From Bettongia penicillata ogilbyi (taxonomy: Eukaryota > Chordata > Mammalia > Diprotodontia > Potoroidae), in NCBI GenBank assembly GCA_023548195.1, contig JAJHZJ010000695.1:1003423-1067422 (forward strand): 64,000 nucleotides of DNA, written 5' to 3'. The notes under the pieces are model-generated. The model was not told the DNA's origin. It worked only from the letters and a program-made list of their open reading frames with translations, and did not search any database. A program made the translations under genes and the position numbers. The number at the start of each line of letters is the position of its first letter. Within the stretch, counting starts at the first letter, position 1. Of the stretch, positions 1-13,139 are shown in pieces.

Positions 1-26
1 ATCTATTATGTACCAGGCTTCCTCTC

Positions 27-69
<43 letters not shown>

Positions 70-160
70 GCCTCTGTCTCTCTCTCTCTCTCTCTCTCTG
101 TCTGTCTCTCTCTCTATCTCTCTCTGTCTCTCTCTCTTTCTCTCTCTCTTTAATTTTCTC
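1..160. repeat. TC-rich microsatellite
   Basis: An impure run of tc dinucleotides broken by tg and single-base changes fills the first 160 bases and probably continues outside the window. It is a simple repeat with no coding content. Confidence 0.95.
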
Positions 161-244
161 TCTGTTATCTCTCTACCCTTCTCATAGTTTTTTGTCAAAG
201 AAGATGCATATTCTCAGCACAGAGAATAATAGAATACCATACCA

Positions 245-375
245 AAGATAAATACTTAGAGATAAGCTAGTCTAATTCCTTCATTTTACAGAAATGGAGA
301 CACTGAGGCACACAAAGTGAAAGTGACTTGCCAAAGGTCACATATTGAGGGTTGATTAAATGATTCCATTTCATT
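245..375 (-). repeat. MIR-like SINE fragment
   Basis: The stretch contains the reverse complement of the MIR core: 'cattttacag', then 'actgaggcac' and 'gacttgccaaaggtcac'. It is an old tRNA-derived SINE fragment lying minus. The region 376-900 shows no gene or repeat that I recognise. Confidence 0.6.
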
Positions 376-899
376 ACCCCTGCCTTGAGTCCAGATGCCA
401 CACAAAAGTCAGTATTTTCTGTCCTTGTCTTCTTTACTGCTAAGACTTTACTGGTTAACACAGAAAGTGGATACCTCTCTGACAGCAAAAAAAAGCATCT
501 GGCTTCACATCCCTCATGTCTCACCACCTCCTATTCCCCCACCCCATTGACCCTCCCCAGCAAGACTCAGCATAGCTGAGCTGAGGCCCAAGAATTTTGC
601 TGGAGTGTTTTTCACTCTTCAGAGTAGGGGCTTCCCACTGAGCATTGCCAAGACCCTTAGCCCAAGCCTTCCTCCATCCTCATTACCCAAATATATCACA
701 AGAATAATTCATGCCAGAAGAATGGGGAGGCAGATTGAAGAAAAACCTTAGGAAAGTACTAGAATCTAGGGAAAGTGGCCCAAGAGGGGAAAGATGAAGG
801 TCAATCAGGCAGTCCAATTTACGTGCAGACAAGACTGAGCCACATACTTCTGTGTATGACCTCCTTGCCTTTGTACAAGCCAATCCCATGCCAGGAATG

Positions 900-1172
900 T
901 ACTTCCTCTTCATTTTCCCTTCTTAGCATCCCAAGCTTCTTTCAAGGCTCAGTATGAGAGACTTATCTTGATCCTATCATATTCTACCCCTGCCCCCTTA
1001 CTAATGCCCTCATTCCTGAAAATTGCATTACATTTACTTTTCAGTGTACATGTTGCTTCCCCATGATAGAATTGAGGCTTTCAGAAAGAAGGGAGCAATT
1101 TGTTACCTTTGCATCCTTGATGCCTGATACATAGAGGTGCTTAAATGTTGAATGAATGAATGTAAAGCAAAA
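900..1172 (+). repeat. L2 LINE 3' end
   Basis: The text follows the typical 3' end of an L2 element: 'cctttgcatccttgatgcc', 'tacatagaggtgctt', and a terminal tgaa repeat ('gaatgaatgaatg') at about 1,150-1,162. It is ancient and non-coding. Confidence 0.65.
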
Positions 1173-1283
1173 CACTGTTCCCCATCTTCCCTCAATGGTA
1201 GCAAAGGTAATTAGCCAATAACAATAACTCAGATTTCATTAGCAATATAAAAATGTATCAGAGGAGTTGTTTCTTAGGGAATA

Positions 1284-1515
1284 GGGCAGCGAGGTGGTGC
1301 AGTGGATAGCAGTCAAGTCCTGAAGTTAAGAAGACTTATCTTCCAGAATTCAAATCCAGCCTCAGACACATACTGGCTGTGTGACCCTGGACAAGTCATT
1401 TAACCACTGTTTCCCTCAGTTTCCTGGTTGTGAAAATCAAATGAAACGATAATTGTAAGGCATTTAGCATAGTCACTAGAATATATGCTATATAAATGAT
1501 AACTAGTATTATTAC
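1284..1515 (+). repeat. tRNA-derived SINE (marsupial Mar1/MIR type)
   Basis: It begins with 'gcagcgaggtggtgcagtgg', the tRNA-like head of common marsupial SINEs. It continues through 'cctcagacacatactggctg', 'gtgaccctggacaagtcatt' and 'cctcagtttcc', the shared MIR-like core. Together with the copies at 1,528, 32,784 and 36,848 it is a main reason for calling the organism a marsupial. Confidence 0.8.
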
Positions 1516-1527
1516 TTAAAAAACATT

Positions 1528-1785
1528 TAGGTGCTACAATGGATAGAGGTCTGGGCCTGAAATCAGGAAGATTCATCTCCTTGAGTTCAAATCTTACCTC
1601 AGGCTCTTACTAGCTGTTCAACCCTGGGGAAGTCAATTAACCCTGTATGCCTCAGTTTCCTCATCTATAAAATCAGCTGGAGAAGGAAAAGGCAAACCAC
1701 TCCAGTACCTTTGCAGAGAAAATCCCAAATGAGGTCACAAAGGGTTAGACATGACTGAAAGAACTGAAAAAAACAATCTCGGGGA
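1528..1785 (+). repeat. tRNA-derived SINE (Mar1 type), near full length
   Basis: A second SINE follows directly: a degenerate tRNA head ('aggtgctacaatggatagag'), the core with 'cctcagtttcctcatctata', and the characteristic second half 'ggcaaaccactccagtacct' and 'agggttagacatgactgaaa'. Another partial copy continues to about 1,870. I see nothing further to about 2,180. Confidence 0.8.
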
Positions 1786-2179
1786 ATAAATAATTAACCT
1801 AAAAATCACAAGATTAGGGTTCAATCTCACCTCTTACACATATTGACCATGTGACCCTGGATATCTCAGAGCTGTAGACAACTTTCTAATGACTTAAGTT
1901 CCAAAGATGCTCAATCTGCATCAACAATCACACAACCATGATCAGTAGGTACAAAATAAATTCATGTTATTCAATTTCAAATAGGCATTACTATTGCCAG
2001 ATATCTGTTCTTTTTCCAGAATCACTCGTCTCATTTCTCATTAAATCTTTTCTTCCTCAAAGTTGCTCTTTTCAAGCCTCCCATTTCTCCCTTGAGCTCT
2101 TCTCTTTGAAATGAGAAGCTCTCTTATTTTACGGAGAAAATTGGGACTATTCACCATGAGCTCCCCCTTGTCCTCTTCT

Positions 2180-3490
2180 TTTCATTGTAACATCACTCCA
2201 TAACATTCCCTGTTCTCTCTTTCTTCTAATCTCTAATAATGGGATGGCTCTTCTTCTTGCCAAATCTAGTACCTTGAGAGATATCCTTGATTCCATTCCC
2301 TATTTTCTTTTCCAGTAGATTGCAAACCCAATCATCTCCCCCCTCCCAATACCTAAAAATGCCTTCCCTACTTCCTTCAAACTTGCCCATCTTTCCCACA
2401 CTTAACTCACTATATCCTATCATTCTCTCAAGCTGTCATCTTATATCTTTCCTACTTTTCTCAGTCATATTCCCGGAAAAAGCTCCCTATACTTTCTGCC
2501 TCCACTTGTCCTTAAACTGGAACTTCTCTCTCCAAAATTACCAGTGAGCTCTTAATCGCCATATATGATCATGTTTTCTCAGTCTTCATCCTTCTTCACT
2601 CATCGATTGCATTTGAAAATGCTAATCACCCTGTTCTGCACAGCCTCTCCTCTCTGGGTTTTTGGGACATTACTCTCTCCTGGTTCTACTCCTATCTCTC
2701 CCTAATTGCTCCTCAACCTTTTTTACTGGTTCATCTTCTTAGCTGCGGATGTTCCTCAAGACTCTGTCCTATGCCTTTTCAGCTCCTTGTTTCTGTTTTC
2801 TTCATATGCTCAGCATTTAGCAAAGTTCCTAGCACAGATGTACTGCTTAATAAATGCTCGCTTTTTGGTGACTTCATCTTTTCTTGTGGGTTTAATGATC
2901 TCTGAGGCAATGACTGTATCTAACCCTAATTTCTACCCAAAGTATCAATCCTACATAACCAGTTGTCTATTAGATGTTTCAGACTATATATCCCAAAGAT
3001 ATCCCTAAACCCAATAAGTCCAAAGCAAAATTCATTAGCTTTCTCTTTCTTTGAAGATCACTATTGTTCTAGTCTCACAGACCTATAACCTTGGTACTAC
3101 CCTTGACTCTTCCTTCTTCCTTATCTTACAAATATATCTATTGCTAAATCTTGCTGTTTTTACCTCCACATCTCACATCTCCTCTCTTCTCTCTATTTGT
3201 ACAACTCTCACCTTACATCAGGCCCTCATTACTCCTCACATAGATAATTGCTGAGACACAACTGACCTCGCTGCTTCAAGTTTTTCCACTCTTGCCTATT
3301 TCCACACTGCTTACCAAAGTGATTTTCTGCAAGCACAGATCTGATCATGTCACTGTCTTACTTGGTTAATTCCAACTGTTTCTTTTTCCCTCTAGGATCA
3401 AATATGAATGCCTATGTTTAATTTTTAAAGCCTTTCACAGTCTAGCCCTAATCTAACTTTCCAGTCTCATTACTTCCCTTCCTATAGTCT
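2180..3490 (+). repeat. L2-type LINE, ORF2 remnant
   Basis: About 1.3 kb resembles the reverse-transcriptase part of L2/CR1-clade LINEs. A recognisable landmark is 'gatgttcctcaagactctgt' (2,748-2,767), the DNA behind the conserved PQGS.L block. Later landmarks are 'ataaccagttgtctattaga' and 'caggccctcattactcctca'. Reading frames of 60-100 codons inside it are broken pieces of this dead element and not host genes. Confidence 0.7.
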
Positions 3491-3549
3491 AGGACCCACC
3501 TAAATTAGCCTTCTTTCTGTTCCTCACAAATGTCATTCTATCTCCTTTT

Positions 3550-4130
3550 TTTAGCCAGTCAAAAAACATTTATCAAGTGCCTACTATGTGCCAGGAATGT
3601 ATACTAACCATTGTGGATACTAAGAGAGAGAAAAGAGACATTACCAGCCCTCAATGAGTTCACAATCAATTGGAGATGATAAGGAAAGCAAATAAATATG
3701 GAAAAACAAGCTATGTATAGGAAATAATTAACAAAAGGGAGGAACTAGATTTAAGAGGAATTGGGAAAGGCTTCCTGTATAAGATGTGATTTTAGCTGGG
3801 ACTTGAAGGAAGCCAGGGAATCCAGGAGGCTGAGATGATAAGGGAGAGCATATTAGGCATGGGGGACAGTCAGAGAAAATGCCTAGGGGATGGGGGCCTG
3901 GTTTATGAAGGGCTTTGAACATCAAACAAGAGAGATAGAGACCCATTGCAGTTTACCAAGTGTTTGGGTGACATGGTCAGTACTGCACTTTAGGAAAATC
4001 ACCTTATTGCCTGAATGGAGGATAGACTGGATGAAGTGGGGAGGGACTTGAGGCAGACAGAGCCACCAGCAGGCTTTGAGGTGATTCAGGCACGAGGTGA
4101 TGAAGGCCTGCACAAAGGTGGTAGCAATCA
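3550..4130 (+). repeat. Interspersed repeat of uncertain class
   Basis: The stretch runs from 'catttatcaagtgcctacta' through 'gaaaggcttcctgtataaga' and 'gaagggctttgaacatcaaa' to 'gatgaaggcctgcacaaagg'. I recognise this as a common interspersed repeat in marsupial and monotreme DNA, but cannot place its family. It has no intact coding frame. Orientation follows the form in which I know it. Confidence 0.5.
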
Positions 4131-4395
4131 CCCTTCTCTGTGCTCTTGCACTGCTTGTCCTCCATGACTGGAATGCACTTCTCACCTTCAACTTATTAAA
4201 ATCTCTCTCTTCCTTTAAGAACCAGTGCAAATACTACCTTCTGAATGAAGCCTTTCTTGATGCCCCACTACTAGTGAACTCACTTTCAAACTACCTTTAA
4301 TGTAACTCCTTTATATTTCGTTACACTTATTTTCCTTATATTAATTTGGTATGTGATATGGCCGCATCTCACTGTCAGCAGCTCTACAAACACTT
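4131..4395 (+). repeat. L2 LINE 3' part
   Basis: 'tccatgactggaatgcactt', 'aagaaccagtgcaaatacta' and 'gaagcctttcttgatgcccc' match the usual L2 3' untranslated region. From 4,400 to 5,600 I recognise no gene or repeat. Confidence 0.65.
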
Positions 4396-5607
4396 CTGAT
4401 TAATGTTTTCAAGAAACAATGTACAGTGATTCCGGGGTCTTGGGTTCTGACTCAGACCTCATCACCTTTCTCCTAAGAATTAGCATTAAGGTCAAGTTCT
4501 TGAACCCTGCCCTGTGACCCTTCTCCTAAACAAAGATTGCTGCCCATTACCTGGACTCCTAGACACAGTCTGACAAAGGACTGGGGTGGGGGGTCGGGAG
4601 TGATAGTATTGCCATGCTGTGTTGGGCACAATTACCATGACTGGGCACTTGAATGGTAGATGCTGCTTCTTAGAATCTATACTGTCTCCCATATTCCTTT
4701 CCCCTCCACACAGCCCCAACCAGGGCCTTTGCATGTCCTCTATCTCCCTGGAGAGCCCAGGGCCCCACCCTGACCTTGTTTTCCTCACTCTTCTTCCTAT
4801 CTCTTAGCCTGGATCTGGAGAGGCCTCCCACCACCACCTGTAGGACCTTGATAGTTCTGCCCTTCCCTGCCTTGGCTGGGGCCTCTGATAGACAGGGACA
4901 CACTTGACTTCCCTGCTCAGAGGGCCTCAGGTTTGCTGAGTCAGTCTCAGTGTAGTTAGATCCTAGAGGTTAGAAGTCTAGCCTCGTTCTGCCTCCTTCC
5001 CAGATCTGCCTATAGAGCCCGATTCTTAACTCCAGCTACAGTCCTTCTTCCTATTTTTGCCTTCTAATTTATAATAACTACAATTATGCAGGGCATTATG
5101 GGACAAAAAGGAATCAAATGGGGTGATAGAGAGCAAACAAGATCATTTTTTTTATTGAGAATTCTTTAGTCTGGAGAAATAGAGATTAAAAGGAAACAGG
5201 ACTTGTTGCCAAGTTCTGAAAGGCACAAAGCAGGGGTAGACACATGGTTCTTAAACCCCAGAGACTCAAGTCAGGACTGGTAAGCAACTGGAAGGAAGTG
5301 GTTTGAGAAAGAGTTCCAAGCCTTGCTGCTTCCTGTAACGGGGAGATCTTGTAGAGACCACATTTCCCCAAGTAGGCATGTGCTAAAACTAGGAACATGA
5401 TTCAAATATACTTGTAAAATCACATAAACACTCTCATCTTCCTCATCTTTAAAATGATGCTAATAATATGTATAGCCATCTAAGCTTATAGGACTGTGAG
5501 AAAAAAACATTTCATCAATATTAAGATGTTGTAGAAATGGGAATTGCTTTCATCACTATTATCTACATAGGATTAGAGGAACTCCCTAGACTAAAAGACT
5601 TGGGGAG

Positions 5608-5619
5608 TGTGTGTGTGCA

Positions 5620-5653
<34 letters not shown>

Positions 5654-5660
5654 TGTGAGT
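5608..5660. repeat. (GT)n microsatellite
   Basis: About 25 gt units with few interruptions ('tgcat', 'tatg'). The poly-Val/Cys frame across it is an artefact of the repeat. Confidence 0.95.
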
Positions 5661-6488
5661 ATGTCTGTATATCTTGGGTGGGAGGGTCTCTTCCTTGTTC
5701 TGTGTGGATGCCATTAAGAAAGTTCATCACAGCCCCATACCCTCCTCTAGACCTTGGCTATAGTACCAATATATCCCTGTAATAATGAAGACTCTGCAAT
5801 CTCCTCATTAATAATGGCTACTTTCAGATTATTGGAGCACTTTGTACACATTATATCACTTAATTCCCACAATTATTCTGAGGACGTAGGTAGAATATAC
5901 AGTATTATCCCCAGATACGATGAAGGCAATATATTAAAAGGTTATTTGACTTATCGGTCAACACACAACTCATAAGTGGCCACAAATATTAAAGAGAATT
6001 TGGATTTGAGGGATGTGAGAGGAAGGGAGAAGGAGAGTATTTGCCAGATTTAACCTATGAGAGACAAGGATTAGAAAGGGGGAGTGTGGATTTGGCCACA
6101 TTGGTGTTAGAATCAGAGGCAGGCTTTGCCTTGGATCGTGTATCTTTGGATACATGGTGTGGCTAAGGGAATGTGAAGCAAGTGGTAGTATTTATTATAA
6201 TAACTTCTGAAGCTACTCATAAGAGCATAGAACGATAGAATTATTGGGTTAGAATTGAAAACGACCCCAGAGGATATCTAGTCCTATTCCCTCATTTTGA
6301 AGATGAGGTCCAAGGACCAGAACTTGAACCCTAGACCCAGCTATGACTATAACTCATTCTTTTCACTACCCTACTCTCCAGTACCTTTTCTGACGCAGGG
6401 TTTGTCTCTGCCCTGCCTAAGCTTCACTACCAGCCAGAGTATCTCATACAATTTAAGGCTCTATGCCAATTCCATAATCAGATTCAAA

Positions 6489-6535
6489 TCTTCATCATCA
6501 TCATCATCATCATCATTATCATCATCATCATCATA
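6489..6535. repeat. (ATC)n trinucleotide microsatellite
   Basis: About 15 tca/atc units with one interruption. The poly-serine frame it creates is an artefact. Confidence 0.95.
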
Positions 6536-6609
6536 GAACAACCAAGTCTGAATTGAGCACTTATGCATAGAACCCTGTGCTAAGTTTTGCAGAGGGGAGG
6601 AGAAGAGAC

Positions 6610-7200
6610 ACAATCATAGGATCAGAGCATTTCTATGCTAGATGGAACTTCAGAGAACATTGAGTCCAAACCACACCTCACCTCACACAGAGGTTCCTTG
6701 TACAATATATCTGACTGATAGCTTTCTAGCATCTGTAACTGACACAGCAACAGGAACTTCCCTGACTCATTTGGCAGCCCACAAGGCTTTAAGATGGCTT
6801 TAAGTGCTAGGAAAGTCATGCTTATGTTGACCCAAATCTGCTTCATAGTATCACAGAATTTCAGAATTAGAAAGAATCTGAGAAAGCATTTAATACCAAG
6901 CATACCTGAACAGAAATTCCCTCTACAATTTCCCCAACAAATTGCCATGCAGACTTTTTGAATGTTTTCAGGATTAAGGAATTCACTACCAGGAACAAGG
7001 AATGAGGCATCCCATTTCAATTTTGAACAGCTTTAATCATTAAGTTTCTCCATTCAGTGAGACTAATTATGCTTCTATTCATTGTTTCTAGTTCTGCAAT
7101 CTGAAGTCAAGTAAAACTAATCTCTTATCTTTTGACAGGCCTGCAACTAACTTATTAGAAGACAACCATCCTATACTTTCCTGTCATTTCCTCTTCAGGC
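6610..7200 (-). repeat. CR1/L3-type LINE 3' region
   Basis: The reverse complement carries typical CR1/L3 3' text. On the plus strand it reads 'gaattcactaccaggaacaa', 'tcccatttcaattttgaaca' and 'gaagacaaccatcctatact'. It is old and non-coding; its 132-codon minus-strand frame has no receptor or enzyme motif. Confidence 0.55.
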
Positions 7201-7549
7201 TAAATAGGAGAAAATTTTCTGGTCTCTGCCATCATTTCCCCCTTCTCCTTTATATGTTCTGGCTTTGCTGTTATTTCCACTTCCTGATCTAAGTTCTTCC
7301 CTCTGAAACCAGCACACAGCAAGTCTACATAACAGTCATTGATTTTGAAAGTAGGATTATGTCCCAGAAAGGCTGCAGGATTAAGTGAACTTGTCAGACC
7401 TTGAACCCTAGACAAGAAGAAAAAGATTTATCTCTACTTTCAGAGGTTCTTTCAATCTATTCAGAATAGATCATTCCCTGTACAAACTTATTGGATTAGA
7501 TCTTAGGGAGCACTCTGAAGAAATAAGAGCTATCCTTCACACAGAGGCA

Positions 7550-7735
7550 ATGTGGGACAACAGAAAGAGGGCTGGAATTGAAGTCAGAAGGCTTGGATTC
7601 GAATCTCCAGTGTTATTTATTAACTGTAATCTTGGATAAGTAATTCCATGTCTTTGGGCCTCATATACAATAAGGGGCTTGGATCAAATGACTTTGGATC
7701 AGCTTCCAACTCTATTATCCTATGTTCCCCATCAG
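7550..7735 (+). repeat. MIR-like SINE
   Basis: The order 'agagggctggaattgaagtc', 'ggcttggattcgaatctc' and 'aatcttggataagtaattcc' followed by the tail 'cttccaactctattatccta' is that of a MIR/CORE SINE in the forward sense. Confidence 0.65.
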
Positions 7736-8109
7736 GATGAGATCTCTTCCATGTCCATTACTCAGAAGGAGGAGAAAGGAAGGAAATAAGACTCAGCTTT
7801 AGCAGGAAAATTTCAGGTTAAATGTAAAAAAAAAAAGGTTTTTGTTCATTTCTTTTTGATTCTGTTTTTTTTTTGTTTCCTGCAATGAAGGTCATTAGAA
7901 TTATTTAGAGTGAGTGTCTAAGTGGGATGTAAGTTTACTTCTTTTGAAGTCCTTTAAAAACAGTAGAAAGGAAAATGGGAAAATACTTACTGAAGAGCCA
8001 GTTTTTCTTAATTGGATAATAGGCTCATAGACTGACAGATGGAAACAATCTTAGAGTCCACTGAGTCTAAGCTTCTCATTTTATATGAGCAAACTGAAAT
8101 ACTGGGAGG

Positions 8110-8380
8110 TTAAATAATAAAAATAATGCCCAATATTTCTATAGCTCCTTAAGGTTTTGCAAAGGACTTTAGAACTGTTATTTGATTTTATCTTCACAAA
8201 AACCCTGGGAGATAGGTGATATTATGACTATTACTATTATTCTAATTTTGTAACTGAGGAAATTGAGGCAGACAGTGATTTGCACGGAGTCATACAACTA
8301 TTAAGTGCCTAAAACAGGATTAAAACCCAGGGTATTCGGACTCCAAATCTAACACCCTGTCCACTATACAATACTTCTTT
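8110..8380 (-). repeat. MIR-like SINE
   Basis: Reverse-oriented MIR text: 'ttgcaaaggactttagaact', 'aaccctgggagatagg', 'gaggaaattgaggcagacag', then 'gagtcatacaactattaagt'. The region 8,400-9,700 holds no gene that I can support. Confidence 0.65.
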
Positions 8381-9724
8381 GAAAATTACTCTTGTGTAGA
8401 CATGGGGTGTATTGTGGCAGAATGCTAAATGGGATGGCTTTGGGAGAGATATTCCAAATCAAGAAGTTTGTGACTCAGTAACTCCTATATAATTAGGCAC
8501 TAAGGATATGGGTAAACTTAAATCAGGAGAATCTCCAAGGAAAACACGGAGTCAGTCTAAAAATACCACAGATGGTAGCCAAATAACAACCAGTTAACTA
8601 GAAATAAAACAGCAGAAAGCATAGGAAAGGGTACTTTGGAGTGTGTTTTCCCTCCTTTACCCTTCCCCTCCCCTTGCTCTGCCTTTACCCTGCCCTTCTC
8701 CTGTCCTTGAAGATAGTGCTATCATTGCTCCAACAGGGGTCTCTCTCTTATGGCCAGCTGTGGAATGAGTCAGCCAAGAGCGATAGGCTCCTTCTGTTAT
8801 TGACAAGCCTGATCCTAGGAGCCTAGGCCATGGACCAGAGTCAAAAGTGCTACCCCAAAAATTGAAAATATAGAAATATAAAAATATATAAAAGTCCCAC
8901 CAATAATCCCCTCCATTCCTCCTGAGATCTTCCATACTTTCCTCTTATTCTCCATCCTAGGTGGAAAAAAATCTTTATCCCCTAAATACTATGTTTAGTT
9001 TTTGGTTTTGCTTTTTGCTTTTTGTGTTTTGTTTTGTTTTTTTGCATAAGTGACTCAGAAAGTTTTTCCTATCCTAGGGTAAACTTACCCCTTGGGGTTC
9101 TACCCTGAGGTTCCCTACTTACATTCTGTATAAAAACCACACTCACCCTATTGGTCTCTGGCTCTCCTGGATAAATGCTTAGAAAGAAAACAAAATCAAC
9201 TTGTGAGGGTTCAAATCTCTTCTCTGTTAGCTACATGACCTTAAACAATTCACTTAAGTTCTGTTTACACATTTGTGAAAATTAGGTTGGACTAAATTAT
9301 CTCTGAGGTTGATTTCTTTAAAGTTTAAATCATGTAAAGTCAAGAAAGAGACAAAAATATGTTTTTCAAATGCCAGACACTAAGTTTTGTCCCTCTTGGA
9401 GCTAGAAAAAGAAATGATTTGTGCCCCAAGTCTGTGCCTTACCTATTGGGGTTCTCATCCCAATTAGACAAGGATATTAGAGTAGAATAAAACAGGTTCC
9501 ACATATTTTCCTTCTTTCTGGAGGTTGTGTCCTGGATATGGTCCCATGGGAGGCTGTATACAGTTTTGAAAGTGGAAATAAGGTAAAGGAGGGCATTTAG
9601 ACCCCAACCAGAGAGGGTCTGCACAGACCGTGCCTGGATCTGAAATGACCTAGAGTCTAATCTTAGAGAGGTGTGTGTTGAAAGTCTTTGTTCTCATATG
9701 TTCCCTGGCCTTTGTTGTATAAGA

Positions 9725-10075
9725 TCATAGTATTTCAGAACTAGAGTTAGAAGGAATTCAGAGTTCCACCAAGTGCATTTCCTCCTTTTAAAGATGAGGA
9801 CAATGGGATCATAGGTGCATAGATTTAGAATTTAAAGAGTACTTAATGATCATCCAGTCCAATCCCTTCATTTTATAAAAGAGAAAACTGAGCCTTGAGA
9901 ATTTAAATGACTTTCCTAGGATCACACAGCTAAGTATGAGACACAATTAAAGAGAAGGTTTTCTCCTGATTCCAGTGTTCTATCCACTGTGTTGAACTGA
10001 GGTTTGGAAATGCTGAAACTTACCCAAGGTTCAAACTCGACTCCCTCATTTTAAATTCTTTCCACTATATCATAT
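9725..10075 (-). repeat. Two MIR-like SINE fragments in tandem
   Basis: Two reverse-oriented copies each show the sequence of a sentence such as 'catccagtccaatcccttca' followed by 'gagaaaactgagccttgaga' and 'aggatcacacagctaagtat'. From 10,080 to 11,460 I recognise nothing apart from a short similar fragment near 11,005-11,080. Confidence 0.6.
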
Positions 10076-11469
10076 TGAATTTTTCTTGGGGCTCCATGTG
10101 AAATGGGGTTCTCCATCCTCTAAGCAACAGGTATAAAAGCAAAAGACTAGAGGTTTTGGAGATCAGCATCCTATGCCTCCTTCCCATCTCACAGCCCAAC
10201 TCTTATTGGATACCTCAGGGAATCAAATAATTAAAGACAAGCTCAAAGGTCAGGCATTTTATGAGTGTTCCTAAAGTAGTAGGAAGCATGTGGAGTATGT
10301 AGGGGGAAAGAGGAGGTGTTGGCTTCCCAAAATAGCAGGACAGATGCCCTGAAACTGCAACGCTGGAAGAGGTTGTGGGAGAGTTAGAGCTTGGGTAGCC
10401 CTGGGAATCTAGTCCATGGGGCCTAGAAAAGATATTTTTGTGTTTGAAGGGGGAGTAGAATTTGATGGGTGCAGAGGAAAGGACTGTAAAGGTACAGAAA
10501 AGAGAGAGTTTTTGCTATCGATGTCATAATTTGTTGTTATTATTGTTTTTTCCTTAATTTATTTTTTTTAGGGGCATGAAGAACTGAGGAATAACCTGGG
10601 ATATAGGGAAGAAAGAAATTGGTGGGCCTAGGAGGAAGGGTGTAAGGAGAAAAAAAATAAATGGAAGAGACTAAGGCATAAACATTCATTGAGTCAGTAC
10701 TCAAAAAATAATTGTTGAATGGTTGATGAAAGAGCAGGAGCTGACTTGGAGGGAGGCATTGAGGGAAGGAGAAAGAGAAAAGGAAAAACATTGGGGAGAG
10801 AAAGGCAGACAGTGGTTTATGTGCAGAGAGGGTCGTGGTTACAGTGACTTGCTAGGTAATGGGAAATAGATACCCAGTAGATAGTTCATAAAGAGTCATG
10901 TACAAATCACCTTTCACTAATTTTGAGGGATCTTTTGGGAAAGGTATGAATATCTATGCCCATCTCTGGGACTGCCGGATTTTAATGGAACTGAATGTCC
11001 TAAGTGAAAACGATCTCAATGACCATCTGGTCCAACATTCTCATTTTAGAGAGGAGAAAACAAAGACTGAGAGGGGTTAAGGTGCTTCCCTAAGGCCAGA
11101 GAGAGTGAATGAGGCCAATTTTCTAAGTAACCCTAATGCTATGGCTCTTTCTATTAGGTACGTCCTACCCCATCTCTCTTTCCTATAGCTCCACGTGTTT
11201 ATCTGGGCCTTCCAGGAGCATAGCAAAGAACATGGAGCATGGGTTTGGGACTTCATAGCCCCCTTTCCCACTCCCTTTTCTGTATATTAACAGTAGTCTC
11301 TGAGAACATGGGGATATCAAAAGGGGAAAAGAAGGGAAGACTGAAGACTATAGAGAAAATTCAAGAAGTTCATTTCTTTCATGGGCTAGAATTTGAGTAA
11401 AACATAAAAACAGCACACCAACTGCACCCCCAATATAGACTACTGTCAGTAAGGCCTAGGCCTGCCCAG

Positions 11470-11655
11470 TAGTAATGATAATAATAACCTCCAGTGCTAC
11501 AGAAATTTAAGGTTTACGAAGCACTTCCCTTACAACAATCCAGTGAGTCAATTCTGTAAGCATTTTATCCACATTTTACCAAATAGGAAATTAAGGCTCA
11601 GATAATTGGAGTGATTCTTTCTAAGATCATACTGTTAGCTAAGTCAGATCTCTTG
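11470..11655 (-). repeat. MIR-like SINE
   Basis: Reverse MIR order: 'aatttaaggtttacgaagca', 'acaacaatccagtgagtc', 'ggaaattaaggctcagataa', 'agatcatactgttagctaag'. Confidence 0.6.
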
Positions 11656-11889
11656 CCTATACTACATCAGATTGTCTCCTAGGGCATGTAGGCATTGCCA
11701 TGTCCATATTCTCTTTGATTCTCTTGTGCCTATCCTGACTTCCCAGGGATTGGAATGATTCTGTCAAGTTAAATGTTTGACTCCACTGCCAGTTCACCTT
11801 GGAAGTAAGACAGGTGTCAAACCTTATCCTTTCTTCCTTCTCTTGAATTTTGCCCCCTCTCAAGTCTCATGGTCCCTATCCTAGTCCTG

Positions 11890-12365
11890 GCCTCTTCACT
11901 TCTCATTTAAATAGTGTAATAGCTACTCAACATTTCTCATTGTTTCCAGCCTATCCCCTCCCGTTCATGATCAACTTGTTGGCAGACTAGACTTCCTAAA
12001 GGACCACTTTGCACACATAGCTCTACTACTCCAGAATCAATGAGAGGTCCTTATGCCTGCAGGATTAACTTTAAAGTCTTTACTTGATGTTAAATCATGG
12101 AGTAGTCTAGGCATACCCCATATACCTTTATTTCTCCCAGTTCCACAATATCATCAATAGCTACTTTCACTGTGATTTGTCTCCTTCTTGTCCCCCTCTC
12201 TGTTATTTCAGGCTCACTTTCCTCTACATCTTCTAGCAACAGCCTCCTTTTACTTTTAAAAGATTCTGCTCTGCCTTCTCAAATCCTAGCCATGCATCAG
12301 GGCCCCACTCAAATATTTAGTACTACCTGTTCTGATGGAATTCTCAGAATTCTCTGAACTCCTAC
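11890..12365 (+). repeat. L2 LINE fragment
   Basis: The stretch resembles degraded L2 3' sequence: 'aggattaactttaaagtctt', then 'ctgccttctcaaatcctagc' and 'actacctgttctgatggaat'. No intact frame. Confidence 0.5.
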
Positions 12366-12589
12366 AAGCCTGACTCTTCTGCAAAGCCACAAATTTTAGC
12401 TTTGATTCCATGTGGATAAGTTAGGGGGAGGTATAGAAAAGGAAAAGGCCCAAGAGGTTGCTGCAAGACTTCATTCTGTTGTGGCAGAGAAAGAAATTGC
12501 AGTTTTAAATAAACTGAGAAAAGCTAAAGACTGAGATTAAAGAACAGGAGGTCTCAAAAGTTGGGAAGTTTTTCTGCTAATGTAACGTG

Positions 12590-12965
12590 ATATGAACTGG
12601 CAGGAATACAGGACTTAGAGTCAGCAGACCAGGAATCAATTTCTCTCAATATAGCATTAATGGTCTGCTCTTTTAGTTTTGTCAGTTAGTAGCTATGAGA
12701 TTTCAAATTTTCACAATAGAAAAAGTAGTAACTTGGGGGGCAAATGATGTGGATTCTAAATCCTCTGTATGACCTTACTCAAGTGATTCACCTACCTCAG
12801 CCCATAAAATCCATACAATAAGAATATTTAGATGCTCCCTTTCTATATGTATGATCTTATTAATTTCTCCTGGCCTCTGTTTCTCTTTTACAAGACAAAA
12901 ATAAATCAAATTGGACTAGGTGATCGCAAAGGTCCCTTTTATCTCTGATAGCTAATGATTTTGTT
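12590..12965 (+). repeat. MIR-like SINE fragments
   Basis: At least two forward fragments lie here. The first has 'aggacttagagtcagcagac'. The second has 'gtatgaccttactcaagtga' and ends with 'ggactaggtgatcgcaaagg' before 'tctctgatagctaatgat', the usual tail. Confidence 0.55.
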
Positions 12966-13139
12966 TGTTGTGAATGCCATCAATGACTGGCATTCAGTGA
13001 TTATCCTTTCTATTCAGCACCAAGCTGAGTGGACACGGTAAGAGTTCAGAACTTTTTTAGAACCATATAGACTTTTAGAGCTGGAGAGAATCTTCACAGA
13101 TCATTCTCATTTTCCATCATGTACTAGAAATGGCAACCC

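Noticed and set aside
2706..3254. Several plus-strand frames of 67-100 codons.
   Set aside because: They are pieces of a decayed L2 reverse transcriptase in shifting frames.
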